From positions 68,198,682 to 68,262,681 of the forward strand of contig NC_086386.1 of the NCBI RefSeq assembly GCF_036588685.1: 64,000 bases of DNA. Reading direction: 5' to 3'. The first letter of the stretch is position 1, and each line of letters starts with the position of its first letter. Both the position numbers and the translations under genes were made by a program. The stretch is from Mytilus trossulus (Eukaryota > Mollusca > Bivalvia > Mytilida > Mytilidae). Below are positions 39,002 to 53,400 of the stretch, in pieces. Below the pieces are notes generated by a model. The model had not been told where the DNA came from. It made no database searches and saw nothing but the letters and a program-made list of their open reading frames with translations.

Positions 39002-39999
39002 TAACAATTCTAAACCACCAAATTCTCCTCAGTCATGGATAGTACAAAAGGCTCTAAAACTTGATCTTGATCTTAATATGGTATGATGACACCACCGATG
39101 GACATTATTTCACCCTCGTCCGTCATATAGTCCAAATACACCCTTCCCTTACAAATATTTGACCTGTTTTAACATTTTCGGTAATGTCCGGTAATATTGA
39201 GTTTCACTCTTTAATAGTATTCGGAATTAAGCTAAATAGGAATGATTCTGTTCTGAATGGTGGTCCGAGGAAATGATAAGTATGCATTGATTTGGAGTTT
39301 CAAGAAGAAATTGTTCTTGTATCTTTGAATGATGATAAACTAGGCTGATCCAAAATCGCTGTCATTGATCAAGGGTAATAAATTAAGAAATTTGATGAAA
39401 TAAAGTGGGGAGCTCTTTTTGAACCTTTTTCTAATTTCTCCCTTTTGATGGGGATCCCAGGTAACATTTGAATATTGAAGGACCGGTCGTTTAAGTCATT
39501 TTACTACTTGAGGGCAAGATGTTTAGTTGCACTTTAATAATCTCAGTGTTCTGTGTGATCTATTATAAATTTCTTCATAGTGTTTTTCCCCAGTGTAGGT
39601 TACTTGTGATGCGTATGTCAAGGTAACTATTGATTGGAAAGATACAAGTTAGGTGTCTTTCAATGTGTAATCGAATTTTACATTACGTTTCTTCTACTGC
39701 TTAGTGTCTTCATGTTACAATACACCGGTTGAAATCTCATAATCAATGTTGTTGCCCAATTTCCTTGTACTAGTTGTCTGTCTGACAGTATTTTTTAGTT
39801 TCGAGTAATTGATGGTGTGGCCTTCCCTTCAGCAAACGCAGTCATTCGCAATTAGTCTGATATCGGATTTAATATTTTCCTTTAGTACACAGGAATGGAT
39901 GCTGTCATGTTCAATCGCTTTGATGGCACTGCTGGTTACATTGATGTTTTTGTTTTGCTAGCAAATGGTTAAGTATCAACTTTGTTTATGTAAAAAATT

Positions 40000-40685
40000 T
40001 GTAAGGGTTCCGCGGAACCCAGTGTCTCGCCTACTTTTGCTGTAAATCGCAGGCTCAACAAAAAATGAGGAAAAAAATCAATAAAAAAATTCCTCTTGAT
40101 ACTATCTTTTGATTGTAAGAAGCTTCTGTCCAAGTTTGGTAAAAATCTAGGATAGTTAATGAATCTAATTAATGTTTTGAAAACTTAAACTGCCGACTGT
40201 ATGTAATGTTAACTGGAAGAAAATCTAAGTCCATTTAAAAGTAAAATACAGAAAAAATGGAGTTATCTTTTTACAATATTTACTTCTGGATACTATCTTA
40301 TGGTCATAAATAAGCTTCTGTCCAAGTTTGGTACAAACCCAGGATAGTTTAAGAAAGTAATTAAAATTTTAAAAACTTTAACCACAGAGTGAATATAATG
40401 TTTCCCCGCAGTAAAAACTAAGTCCATTTATAAGTAAAATACGGAAAAAATTGAATTTTATTTTTACAAAATTTACTTCTGGATACTATCTTATGATCAT
40501 AAACAAGCTTCTGTCCAAGTTTGGTAGAAATCCAGTATAGTTTAAGAGAGTTATTAAAATTTCAAAAACTTTAACCACAGAGTGAATATTTGTGGACGCC
40601 GCCGACGACGACGCCGACGCCGACGGAAAGTAGGATCGCTTAGTCTCGCTTTTTCGACTAAAGTCGAAGGCTCGACAAAAATGAA
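40000..40685 (+). repeat. Three ~192-bp tandem units ending in a GACGCC repeat
   Basis: AAGCTTCTGTCCAAGTTTGG recurs at 40120, 40312 and 40505, each followed by GGTA.AAA and a GATAGTT block. The array opens with the palindrome GGTTCCGCGGAACC and closes with a GC-rich (GACGCC)n run and CTCGCTTTTTCGACTAAAG. The opening and closing blocks both contain a CTCGC...GGCTC.ACAAAAAATG-like word. The Arg-rich frame over it is an artefact. Confidence 0.85.
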
Positions 40686-42240
40686 GGTAGTTACCATTGT
40701 TATCAGAGAGATATCGCTTTTTATTCTTTTCAAATGAATGTTCTGCATTAATTTTTTTAACTTTCTTGGTCTAAATTCTTCTGTGTGCATCCTTGCAGTC
40801 AAGTATATTATTCAGTATCATCATATGCGTTTGACATCAGTCTTAGAGCTGTATCCTTATGAAAGTTCTCTATTATTTCATGGTCAGCCTCCAATAGTAG
40901 TAAAGTGCGTAAAATATTTCTACAAATTACAAGAATACGAAATGGGTCAATAAATCATTCTATTGACATGCATCCCAACATTTTGATGCCTTTTTACGCT
41001 TGGTGGTTCGTAATGTGGTGGTCGACCCTTTGGAGGCATTTTAGCTTCTCTTGTGCAATAGCGGTTCAATTTTGGTAACTATTTATGTGTTGAGTCTAAA
41101 AAATTAAACTGTTTCCCTCAATAGTGACTGAACAGTTGGAACAGACCATTGACATTCAAGCTAAAAAAATAAAAATTCAGCGTAGAACAGTAGGAATGTT
41201 ATTGCATATAACAAAGAATATTTGAAGTTTACACATTTCCTGTTCAAATGTTCACACAATGTAAAAAAAGTTGTTAAAAATCTAAACTAACTTTACTGAA
41301 ACGATGACAAGTGTTTCTTTCAACTACAAAACTAATGCTTTACTGCGAAAATAATCATGCAAGACTTTGAAAATGAAAGGGAAAGTAGATACTTAGGATG
41401 TCCATTCACATTTTCAATTGCAAACTGACCTAATGAAAATGTTATCCCAACCAGTCCACCGATTCTGACAGTATCAGAGTACCAATCAAATGAAAATGTA
41501 AGTAAATATATCGATCATGCTGTAAACAATTGTTATGTAAACTTTTTAAACAATTTTTTGACAAAAATACAGCAATAAAAAACTAAAATGTTTAATCATT
41601 GCTAAAAATGCAAGGACCAAAATCAAATGACAAACCACTAACTTTTAAAACACTCGTGGGAATATATGTGAATTTTATTTAAAGTTGTTCAGTAATTTCA
41701 GTAGATCTTTGAAGAAAATTAAAGTAGGTTAATAAAAAGTGATGACAAAATGTGTATTTTGCCAGATAAGCTTAATACTGAAATAATTAAAACAATACTG
41801 AAAGATACCTTGAAAATGAGGCTGAAACATCAATTTTCTTTTACAGCCTTTATGAACCGTAATAACGCCCTTTTGTTAGTGCTTTTCTCAGTGAATACTG
41901 ATGTTTTTGTAATGACGCTTATGAAGATAACTGTATCTTCTCAGACTTTATAAGTGTCCGAGTAGAAAAGTGATGAACCAATAGAATGCCAAAGAACGTC
42001 TCATCTTTTTTTCTAATAAAGTTCTTTCTGAAGGTACCTACCCTTATTGATAAATACTCCTTCACAAATAGTATGCACTGTTATAGATTCTAGGTACTGA
42101 CATTGTTTATAATCTTAATAATATGTTAATAGTATTCTTTTGTTTGGCTAGTGATTACAGTAGTAGAATTAGTTAAACCACTTGGCCACCAATGCCCCTT
42201 TTTTTGGTGATTACAATTTTAATATTAACTGCTGTACCCC
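40686..42240. other. No gene seen
   Basis: AT-rich; only chance-length open frames and no consistent splice chain on either strand. Confidence 0.45.
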
Positions 42241-42540
42241 AATTTTTGACTGTTTTACCTTTTTTGTCTGTTTGTTTTGTACACACATCCTTGTCAATAT
42301 TATTAAATTGTATGTGACTGTCATACAAGTGAGAGGTTTAGCTAGCTAAAAAAACTAAAAACCAGGTTTAATCCACCATTTTGTACATAAGAAAAAACGT
42401 CTGTACCAAGTCAGGAATATGACAGTTGTTATCCATTCATTTGATGTGTGTGTGCTTCTGAATTTGCCACTTAATTAGGGAATCTGTTTTGAATTTTCCT
42501 CAGGATTTGGTATTTTTGTGATCTTACTTTTTTCAATATT
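42240..42540 (+). repeat. Repeat family A copy
   Basis: ACCAGGTTTAATCCACCATT and CTGTACCAAGTCAGGAATAT in family order. Confidence 0.75.
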
Positions 42541-42639
42541 TCACTAGGTAACTAGGTCATAAAATATGTTGTTTTCAAGGAAGCTATTCAACCAAAAGAT
42601 CTTAGTGGAGACGTTGAATTCATCCATGTGACAGCATCT

Positions 42640-42790
42640 GAGATCACCTTTGGTTTACTGTGGTGTTCATGTTCTTAGTTTTCTATATTGTATTTTGTAG
42701 ACTTTTGTTTGTCTATAGGTTGCATTTAGTTTTTAGCCATTTCATTGTCAGTTTATTTTAGGAGAGTTTTGCATCTTCCTCTTGTATTTC
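42640..42790 (+). repeat. Decayed solo tail of the RT element
   Basis: GCATCTGAGATCACCTTTGG, TTAGCCATTTCATTGTCAG and later blocks follow the tail order with many changes. Confidence 0.6.
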
Positions 42791-44347
42791 TCAATTACTA
42801 GCAATCATACTTTAATTGACTCAATACCCCAAAAAATACATTTTAACTTAATCCTGTGTTTGTTCTGTACAATCTCAATATGAAAAGTACATGAACACTC
42901 TTTCATAACATGTGTGTGGCAACTTAACAAACTAAAGAAAGAAAATATAAAGAATTATATCTATTTATTTGCAAAATTAAATCGTTTTTAGGAAAATATG
43001 AGTTACAACATTGAAATGATAGTTTTACCCCGACTTCGAGCTTATAGCACATAAACAGTCATCCCATTTCAAAATTTACCAATTGTGTCAAATCAAGTTA
43101 CATTTTATCATTTAACGAGTCTGTATCTATATGGTGGGTTATGCATGCACATCTGAACATGCTTACTCTCAAACCCATCCCCAGTAAAATTCTATTTTCT
43201 TTTGTGTGTGTTTTTCTTTTCAGGCTTATTTTATTATTCTAAATAGAAAAACAATGTCTTATGTCACTTTCATTCCATGCTTTGAGAAGTCAAAATCAAT
43301 CTGTTAATCAGTGTTTATAAAGATTTATTTTTTGGCATAAAAGGTAGGGTTGATGTGCAGTTCAACATATTTTATTTTTTTACAATTTCCCATTTTAACA
43401 TTTGTTTTTCTGAAAATTTTGCATATTCAAGTAGCTTATCCAGTGCTCTGATAGAAATAAATATGCCCTATGCCAGAATAAAGAGTACAAAAATAGTATA
43501 TCTTGACCACAATAAGAAAGGATATCCAATACCCATATCCACTCCTCCCTTAAAACAGGTTTAAAACCCTTTTCATCATTTAATGATATTTGTAGAACAT
43601 TCAAATTCATTGATTTCTAAATATGATAAAAAAGACATTTCATGAGATTGTGCAAAATAATAAATACAACAATTTGTCTGTTAAATGCTACAACATATAG
43701 ATAATGTCATTTAAATGTCAAGAAACGGTAACTTGGTTATACCTGAGGTTTGGATTTTCAACAATTTTAGAACATTTTCAATGTTGAGAAATATCATGTT
43801 TAACCAGAGCTTTCTTGTTCCTGTAACATTCATACACATACCATTTTGGTATTATGGGTATCAATCAATACATTTACAACCTTTCATCACAAATTAAAGA
43901 GATGGGAGAAACCCAACAACAAAAAATAATAAACATAGACTTAACAAAAGCTTATCTTTCAATAAGTTTACTATTAATCATTTCCATAAAAAGATGTTTT
44001 CCATATTTTCCAAAAAGTGTGTGTAAAAATATGAAGATGTTTAAAAACTGTTTAGGCAAATTCATTCACACATTTCTAACTTTTATGTTTCGATCTTGCT
44101 ATAGTGTATAAACAATTATATATATTATATAAAATCATTTCTTGACCTCTTCATGATTTTTTGTGTCATTCGATTGCATTCTCGTTGATTCTTAATTGTC
44201 AAATAATATGCATTTTGAATGCTAAATAAGTATAGTAAATATAAATTATCACAAATAGAGACAAATACTCAAGCAAACATGTTGAAACATTTCCTTGAAT
44301 ATTGCAATTAAAACAATGATAGTCATAAATCAAAATACTTTTAGTCA
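42791..44347. other. Region 3' of the AtuA-like gene
   Basis: Probably includes the 3' UTR of the minus-strand gene. No clear AATAAA close to the stop was found; the open frames here are AT-rich and unsupported. Confidence 0.4.
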
Positions 44348-44431
44348 TCACTTAATTTCCTTCAAATACTGATCCATATCTGGGACGTCCTTTACAATAA
44401 AATCCAACAACATCTGTCCATACGCCTTACC
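44348..44431 (-). CDS. AtuA-like exon 19, C-terminus and stop (residues 617-643)
   Basis: It encodes [17 protein letters not shown] and a 10-residue acidic/basic tail ending EIK, then TGA at 44350-44348. Acceptor is TTATTTCAG. I did not find a clear polyadenylation signal close downstream. Confidence 0.92.
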   Translation of the reverse strand, partial: GKAYGQMLLDFIVKDVPDMDQYLKEIK

Positions 44432-47400
44432 CTGAAATAATATACAAGAGTATTTATACAACCAGATTAAAAATATAGTTAATTAAGGGGAGTAAATATA
44501 CCTTATTTCATTGAGATCTAACTGGCATCATGTTGGTGAAAGTGTATTATTTGTTTGTGGTCTACTGTGGAATCATTGTTATTCATAAGATATACATGTT
44601 TATTGATTGAGTGGGTAAAGGTAAACCACTTATTTAGATGTTCAAAGAAGACATAAATTTTCTTTTAGTTTGAATGCAGACTTTGCGATAGTTTTCTCGT
44701 TTGAATTGTTTTACATTGTTTTATCGGGGCCTTTTATAGCCGACTATGCGGTATGGGCTTTGCTCATTGTTAAAGGCCATCAATTACCTATATATAGCTG
44801 TTAATGTTTGTGTCATTTTGGTCTTTTGTGGATAGTTGTCTCATTGGCAATCATACCACATCTTCTTTTTTATATTTGCTAAAACCAAGAAATCAGATAT
44901 TCATAAAAATACAATTTTTGATTATTCTTAGAAAATTGCTATCCACCAAAATAACTGAATCCACAGTAATAAGTTTGAACCTGTTATTTTGAATAAGTAT
45001 AATTACCTGAGGGTCACTTCGTAGAGATGCCACACCACCTCCTCCTAATGATTCAGGTAAGACAAAGTTCATTCCATGTATACCAGGAACGTAGTATCTA
45101 CCAAGTAATTAATATACTTTATAACCAAGTATTAAAATAAAAAAAAAATAATTTAAGAACTAATCCTTCCAGACCAGCTGAGATCACCCCTAGTTTTTGA
45201 TGTGATTTGTGTTGCTGTATTTAGTTTTCTACATTTTGTCTTATGTTCTATTGTTTGTTATTCTGTTTGGGTTTTTTTCTTTTTAAGCCATGGTGTTGTC
45301 AGTTTGTGTTCAACTTAATTTGTTTGTCTGTTTGGGTTTTTTTTTTTTAAGCCATGGCGTTGTCAGTTTGTGTTCAACTTATAAGTATCTTTCGCCTCAC
45401 TTTTATAGCAACTTCTTAAAGAGCATTTTGAAAAAGGTTTAAATAAAGAAGATTTATTTTTCATATTTTGAGACATATTAATGAATTAGTTATGATACAC
45501 CATTGAAGTATTGAAGGTTGTGGCTAAGTGAAACCCATGAATGATTATATATAAATAATTCTTAATTTATGAATATTTACACTATATTTAGGAAAACAAA
45601 TAATCATCATGATAAAAATAATCTTGTGAATACTCAACTCATTAAAGTAAATTGCCTTTACCACTGTATTCAATTATTAATAAAATTCTAATTAAAAAAA
45701 TATTGAAAATTCCAGCATTTTTGGCAATTTAAGGGACCATCTATAATCATACTGTTTTCTTACAATCATACCTCCTTTTTCAGTTTTCATATTTCACAAA
45801 TAACTTTTTGTGAAAGCTGACAGATATAAAGCTTATATAACTCATGTGGAATTCAAATTCAAATGACTGACCTTTGTACAGAAGCATTACTTGGATCATC
45901 AAATAAATGAGAAAAGTATTTCTGGACAGCATCTGATGTTAACTGCTGCCTTAGGTATGGTAATATAGCTGGGTGTCTGGCTATCACACCTAAAACAAAG
46001 ATGAAAGGTTTAAAGTTGTACCATCTATAACATAGACAAAAGGTACAACATGCTGTGGTTGAGGTCTGAAGAACATCTCTGAACATAAAAAAAATTTATG
46101 TGATATATAATATTTGTATCACTGATTACCTATATTACACATATTTGTATCTTGATTACCTATATTACACATATTTGTATCTTTATTACCTATATTACAC
46201 ATATTTCCTTTATCTCCACTCCTTGTGTAAGCCAGGTCTTCTAACCTGTATGACTTGTTCCCTGTCTGTACTATTACTTCATCCACTACATTCTGTTCCT
46301 TTGCCTTTGGATACTCAGCTACTGGAATGTCCTGAGGTTCGAATTTTTCAACATGGTTGCCATTTAGGAAGATATCTATCTGTAATACAAAATTCTACAT
46401 ACACTAACTAAGTCCACTGATTACGAATAAAAGTTGGAGGGTTCAAAGCTAAATAGAAGTTTAACTAACCCAGGTATGTCTGCATGTTCCTGTTTTGAAT
46501 GTTTTTGGTTTTTTTTCCACTCTGAGAAATAGATGTTCATTGTAGATCTTTGGAACGTCATTGTTCTAATAACATATTGTTTTGGAACCTGCCTATTGTA
46601 GAAGACAGTATTTTTGTCTAGCTATTATACTGATATTTTAAAATACTTTGTATCTTTATACAAAAAAATTTTAGAAAAAAAAGTCACCACGCATTAATAA
46701 TGGTTTAGAAATAAAACTCTTCCACTTTGTTGTTCCAAATGATTTACCAGTACAATGTATATAAATTTTAAACAACATGTACATACAGATTCTACATGCA
46801 TACCTCAATATCTTTTTTGGGATACATGAAGGAAAACAGTCTCAATATTGGTGATCTGTGAAAGAAAGACAACTGTAGTTTGTTTTGTGAAACAAGTTTA
46901 TCGATACAAATTTTTCAGATATTTTTTTTGTATAAAACAAGTTCAACTAATGTACACAAAATAAATTTCTTTTTCCATATTTTCTTATAAATATTAGTGT
47001 TGTCAAATCATACAGTTTTGCCTAACCAGTTCCTTAAATATTATTTAATAATTTCAATACACATTTATACTATTATTATTTATTTAACTTGAAAAAAAAA
47101 AGTCTGCTTAAACGGTTAGTATTTTTGGTATGCGATATTCGGTCCTTCCAAAGGTTAACCAATTAACCGTTGACAAAACTAATAAATATATATGTTCTAC
47201 TATCTGAAACATTTTGCAAAGAGTTCCACACAAATGGGTGCTAGCGGCCGTCTTAAACTTTCAGTGAAGTGCAAGTTTATTTTGTTGTCCATGTTGATGG
47301 CCTATATGTTGTTAGGTGCTATGATAAAATAACACAAGAAATTTTACTTGGCTAATATCAATTCTGAGGCATTCCAACATTGAATTGTATATATTCCTCA

Positions 47401-50400
47401 ATAAAATTCAACAATCAAGACAGCATATGCTTCTCATGACTACTCAAAACAATGCATCAGAAAACAAACAGAAAAAATTGTTATAGCTGTATTTTCATGG
47501 TTGTACATAAAAATATAACTATAAGATTTTAATGCTTCTTTTTGTTTTCTAAACGGTTTTAAAAGTGCTGATTATGCAGACTTTTTAAAATGTGCTTCTG
47601 TCAATGCTTTTACGCTCCAATGAAAATTACAAAAAGAAGCATGGAACTCTTAAATGAAGCACATTGAAAATCATATTACATAACTTACACTCTAGGTCTT
47701 CCTCCAACCAGGCCTGTAAGTCCTGGAGCTATGATAGTAAAGAATATATATGCAGTTGAACAACAAATCATTGAAATATACCGGTATGTCTATTGAGGTT
47801 AACAGCAATAACTTAAAATTAAAATATTCTTTTTGTTTGCAAAACAAATTAGTTATAAAACAAAAATTTACTCAAAGGTCTAAAAGAGATGGGTAAACTT
47901 TAAACAGATGATTTAAATCTAGTTATAAACTTATATAAAATTAAAAACAAACAGGTAACCAGACCTTTTTATACAAAATATGCAGCACACTAAAGCAATG
48001 CCAACACATAACATTATTTAATATGAACACCTACTGCATATAAAAGCTTTATTCAGACTTACAAGTAAACTATAATGTAAGTTACCTACCCATGCCAGTA
48101 CCAGCTGGAGCTATTTCTTTAGAAAAGAATTCTAAAGCTTTTTTCTGATGATGATGGACAGCTAACCACAATACTGATTCCCTGCTGCCCTAAAAGGAAA
48201 GGTTAAAATTGTTTGAAAAAATCTCATTCAGTAACAGTTTTACATCATAAAAGTAAAACCTTTTATTTATGGATTGAAGACAAATTATATTTATTGTAGA
48301 TACATGATCTTGTGATTTTGCTTAAGTTTCATAAAAGCATATTAGAAATATTTTCTTTGAGAACAACTTACATTCATGGTTCATTTGTACTCATGAAATC
48401 TAATACAAAATGGTACAAAAGAATAATACTTGATCTACAGTATCAAAACATGTAAATTCAGAGTAACAGAATAAATAAATCCAGTATTTACATTAGGTAG
48501 ATTAGTCATTGGTCCATAGCTTTGCTCTGTACCCAAAACTTCAACATGCACTCTAGAGAAATCTTCTAAATTTAACTGCTTGAATATTCTTCTACATCTA
48601 GAAATAGATAATGATGACAGATAAAGTGTGTTCCTTCAAAGGTTTTGGTTCCAAATGAATTTACGGGTTCAAGTAGGTGTAGTCAAGCATAAATGATTCA
48701 TAGTCAGTCTTTCACTCTAAATTTAAATTGACAGGCAGGAGTTCAAATAACCACAAGAAGAAAATTTACCTTATCAATATCAATATGCAAATTGTATTTA
48801 AAAACAAGAATGTGTCCATAGTACACTGATGCCCCATTCGCACTATCATTTCAATGTTCTGTGGACTATGAAAATGGAGTAAAAACTCAAATTTGGCATT
48901 AAAAATTAGAAATATCATATCAGAGAGAAAATGTCTACTAAGTTTCAAGTTGATTGGACTTCAACTTCATCAAAATATTAAACCTGAAGCAGGACAGAAG
49001 TACGAACCAACAAACAGACGGACGGATAAAGGACTGGAAGCACAGACCAGAAAACATAATTCCCATCAATGGATCATAATAAATAAGGCATAAAAACAAC
49101 TTTTTCCTTAATAATCTTTTAAATCAACTTTGTTGTAACTAATAGTCTCTTCACCTTTTGATAATTTGATCTGCTGTTTTCTCTCCTTTTTGCTTAGTAT
49201 TAGGACCTCTTATGATAGCCACAGCTGTAGATCGGTAACCATCTGCATAAGTTGCACTTGACTGAAAATAAAAATAAACATAATGATGGTAGTACGCTGA
49301 CCTAAAGTTGGTAACTACTATTTCATTTGGTGTAGAGTTGTCTCTTTCACAATCATACCACATCTCCTTATTTTCCAGTGGGTGTTTAAATAATCACTTG
49401 TTCCACTTTTCCATACAAAAATGAAACAGCAAGTAAAGGAGTTTAAGTATCCAATATTAATTAAAAATGAAAAATGATTCCTGTTATAGTTTCAAATTAT
49501 TTGATTTTTTTTTTTATTAAAGCATTGAGAACCTTGAGTGACCCTTCATTTAACATGAAAGTTCACCTAATCTGACCAAGTCTATGAGAGACTTGAACCC
49601 CCCCCCCCCCCCCTCTCACAAAAAAAAGTCTCATCCACACTGAAAACGATTCTATGCATTTGGCTCTAAGATTTTTTTTAAATACTAAGGCTTTTCTACT
49701 TCAGGCATAGATTACCTTAGCTGTATTTGGCAAAACTTTTAGGAATTTTGGTCCTCAATGCTCTTCAACTTCGAATTTTATTTGGCCTTTTAAACTTTTT
49801 TGGATTCGAGCGTCACTGATGAGTCTTTTGTAGACGAAACATGCGTCTGGCATATATACTAAATTTAGTCCTGGTATCTATGATGAGTTTATTTACCTTG
49901 TACTGACTAGTTGGTGGTTTTCCTTTAGCTCCTGTTACAAACACTGTGTGCCTTACCTTATACTGACTAGTTGGTGGTTTTCCTTTAGCTCCTGTTACAA
50001 ACACTGTGTGCCTTACCTTATACTGACTAGTTGGTGGTTTTCCTTTAGCTCCTGTTACAAACACTGTGTGCCTTACCTTATACTGACTAGTTGGTGGTTT
50101 TCCTTTAGCTCCTGTTACAAACACTGTGTGCCTTACCTTATACTGACTAGTTGGTGGTTTTCCTTTAGCTCATGTTACAAACACTGCCTTACCTTGTACT
50201 GACTAGTTGGTGGTTTTCCTTTAGCTCCTGTTACAAACACTGCCTTACCTTGTACTGACTAGTTGGTGGTTTTCCTTTAGCTCCTGTTACAAACACTGCC
50301 TTACCTTGTACTGACTAGTTGGTGGTTTTCCTTTAGCTCCTGTTACAAACACTGTGTGCCTTACCTTATACTGACTAGTTGGTGGTTTTCCTTTAGCTCC

Positions 50401-53400
50401 TGTTACAAACACTGCCTTACCTTATACTGACTAGTTGGTGGTTTTCCTTTAGCTCCTGTTACAAACACTGTGTGCCTTACCTTATACTGACTAGTTGGTG
50501 GTTTTCCTTTAGCTCATGTTACAAACACTGCCTTACCTTGTACTGACTAGTTGGTGGTTTTCCTTTAGCTCCTGTTACAAACACTGCCTTACCTTGTACT
50601 GACTAGTTGGTGGTTTTCCTTTAGCTCCTGTTACAAACACTGTGTGCCTTACCTTATACTGACTAGTTGGTGGTTTTCCTTTAGCTCCTGTTACAAACAC
50701 TGCCTTACCTTATACTGACTAGTTGGTGGTTTTCCTTTAGCTCCTGTTACAAACACTGCCTTACCTTATACTGACTAGTTGGTGGTTTTCCTTTAGCTCC
50801 TGTTACAAACACTGCCTTACCTTATACTGACTAGTTGGTGGTTTTCCTTTAGCTCCTGTTACAAACACTGTGTGCCTTACCTTGTACTGACTAGTTGGTG
50901 GTTTTCCTTTAGCTCCTGTTACAAACACTGCCTTACCTTATACTGACTAGTTGGTGGTTTTCCTTTAGCTCCTGTTACAAACACTGTGTGCCTTACCTTA
51001 TACTGACTAGTTGGTGGTTTTCCTTTAGCTCCTGTTACAAACACTGCCTTACCTTATACTGACTAGTTGGTGGTTTTCCTTTAGCTCCTGTTACAAACAC
51101 TGTGTGCCTTACCTTATACTGACTAGTTGGTGGTTTTCCTTTAGCTCCTGTTACAAACACTGCCTTACCTTATACTGACTAGTTGGTGGTTTTCCTTTAG
51201 CTCCTGTTACAAACACTGTGTGCCTTACCTTATACTGACTAGTTGGTGGTTTTCCTTTAGCTCCTGTTACAAACACTGCCTTACCTTATACTGACTAGTT
51301 GGTGGTTTTCCTTTAGCTCCTGTTACAAACACTGTGTGCCTTACCTTATACTGACTAGTTGGTGGTTTTCCTTTAGCTCCTGTTACAAACACTGCCTTAC
51401 CTTATACTGACTAGTTGGTGGTTTTCCTTTAGCTCCTGTTACAAACACTGCCTTACCTTGTACTGACTAGTTGGTGGTTTTCCTTTAGCTCCTGTTACAA
51501 ACACTGCCTTACCTTATACTGACTAGTTGGTGGTTTTCCTTTAGCTCCTGTTACAAACACTGTGTGCCTTACCTTATACTGACTAGTTGGTGGTTTTCCT
51601 TTAGCTCCTGTTACAAACACTGTGTGCCTTACCTTATACTGACTAGTTGGTGGTTTTCCTTTAGCTCCTGTTACAAACACTGCCTTACCTTATACTGACT
51701 AGTTGGTGGTTTTCCTTTAGCTCCTGTTACAAACACTGCAGCTTCATCAGTTACTGCTATCAAACAAAATATCAAAAATTACTTTTTATTTTTAAAGTCA
51801 TAAGAAACCTCAAATAAAAAAATTTAATGCATATGTTTTTTATAACTAAATGGATAGTTTTCATTATAAAACTTATGTACATATACTTTTTTCTGAAGAA
51901 AATTCTTTGATTTATTCATATTTAGAAGAAGTTTACTTTATTTTAATTGCTTGCTTCCAGCAAGCAATTCACCCAACATATTTTCCGTATGCAAAGTGAC
52001 CTCAGTGTGACCCATCTCGTAAAAATCCAGTGATCACAATACGCATGGATGTCCTTAAAATAAACTATTATCTGAATTTACATGTTAAACACATGCTCTC
52101 TTTCCATGCTTTTTTGTTTATTTTTTGTCGATTGTTGACAAACAGGTGACCATCGTTAAACTTCGGCTTTAAAACACGAACTTTAATTACCTGCCATATT
52201 TTCACAACAACACTGACCGATTGAAAAAAAAATGACGATTATACGAAATTTACACGAAAAAAATGATAAATTCGTGCACAGAAGACTAAGTTTATTATGT
52301 TTGTATGCATTAGTTCAAGAATTGGAAGAACATCATTTTTCACCGGTCACTTGTTTCTTATGACTTTAAGACAAATAAAGATTTCTTTTATGTCTGCTTT
52401 AAAAAGTTCAACATATAACCAAAATATCTCTCAACAACTAGTTAACATGATATATTAAGTAAATTGATTGTAAACCACATTAATCATAAACACACAACAC
52501 CTACCAATAAAATGTCCAACCAAACAAAACATCCTCCAGATATTCTAGCTTGGTACTGAATGAATAGCATGCACAAGATAAACGAATAGTAACAATCTTT
52601 GAAAGATTGTACTAATATTTGTTCATATACAAAGACATTAATATATAATTCTATTACCCGATGCAAAATTTGTGCTGTAACCACTCTTCATCCTTAACCA
52701 CAAATCCACAAGCTTACAGGCTTGTTTTAAAAATTCTTCTCGACAAGCCAACAGAATCCAACTAAAATTTTCCAAAAAAATGAGCTTTGGGCTTGTGGAT
52801 TCAAGAATTTATCCTGAAGACCATGTAACTTACAGTTAATTTCATCTAATTGTACTTGTGTAAAATCACAGACGACATCAGGGAGGAAATAATGTGCTGG
52901 ATCACCAATCTCATATACCAACTGTTCACTAACAGTAGCTTCATTGATTAATCCACCTGTTCCTTTTGGTTTAGTCACAATAAAATCACCATTAGAACTG
53001 CACTCTACTACAGGAAAACCAATATGATCCCTGTTATAATTAAAATTCATTAACCAGAGGCCCTAAGAACATTATATATCACATAGAACCTTTTTTTAAA
53101 GAGATTTCTTAAATGTTTATTGAAAAATACTACAATTTATCTATTTTTTTATCAATGCAAATTCATTAAATATATTCAGAGTTCTACCAAACTGGTCTTT
53201 AGTTTAGCTAAATTGTGTATTTTTAAACTGGCAACAGGTTTATCATTTTACCCAAATGTTAAGAATTCCCTTCAGAATACATTTGGTTGAGAAATTAAAA
53301 GTTTTTGCTTACAAATAAATTTCCCATGTTAATAAAAGAACAGAGTTCTAAAGTCCCCCACATTGCACATATGTTATATTTCCAAGAGGCATAACTCTTT

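Noticed and set aside
40554-40802. Arg-rich ORF on the minus strand
   Set aside because: The Arg run is the (GACGCC)n microsatellite read in one frame.
46100-46411. 103-codon plus-strand frame
   Set aside because: Antisense shadow of AtuA exon 16 and its donor repeats.
49813-50202. Long repetitive open frames on both strands ([20 protein letters not shown] and its antisense)
   Set aside because: They are products of the 60-bp unit length. The minus frame reads through splice donors and the plus frame is antisense.
49896-51739. CRISPR-like regular array
   Set aside because: There are no unique spacers; the whole unit repeats and contains a eukaryotic exon edge with a splice donor.
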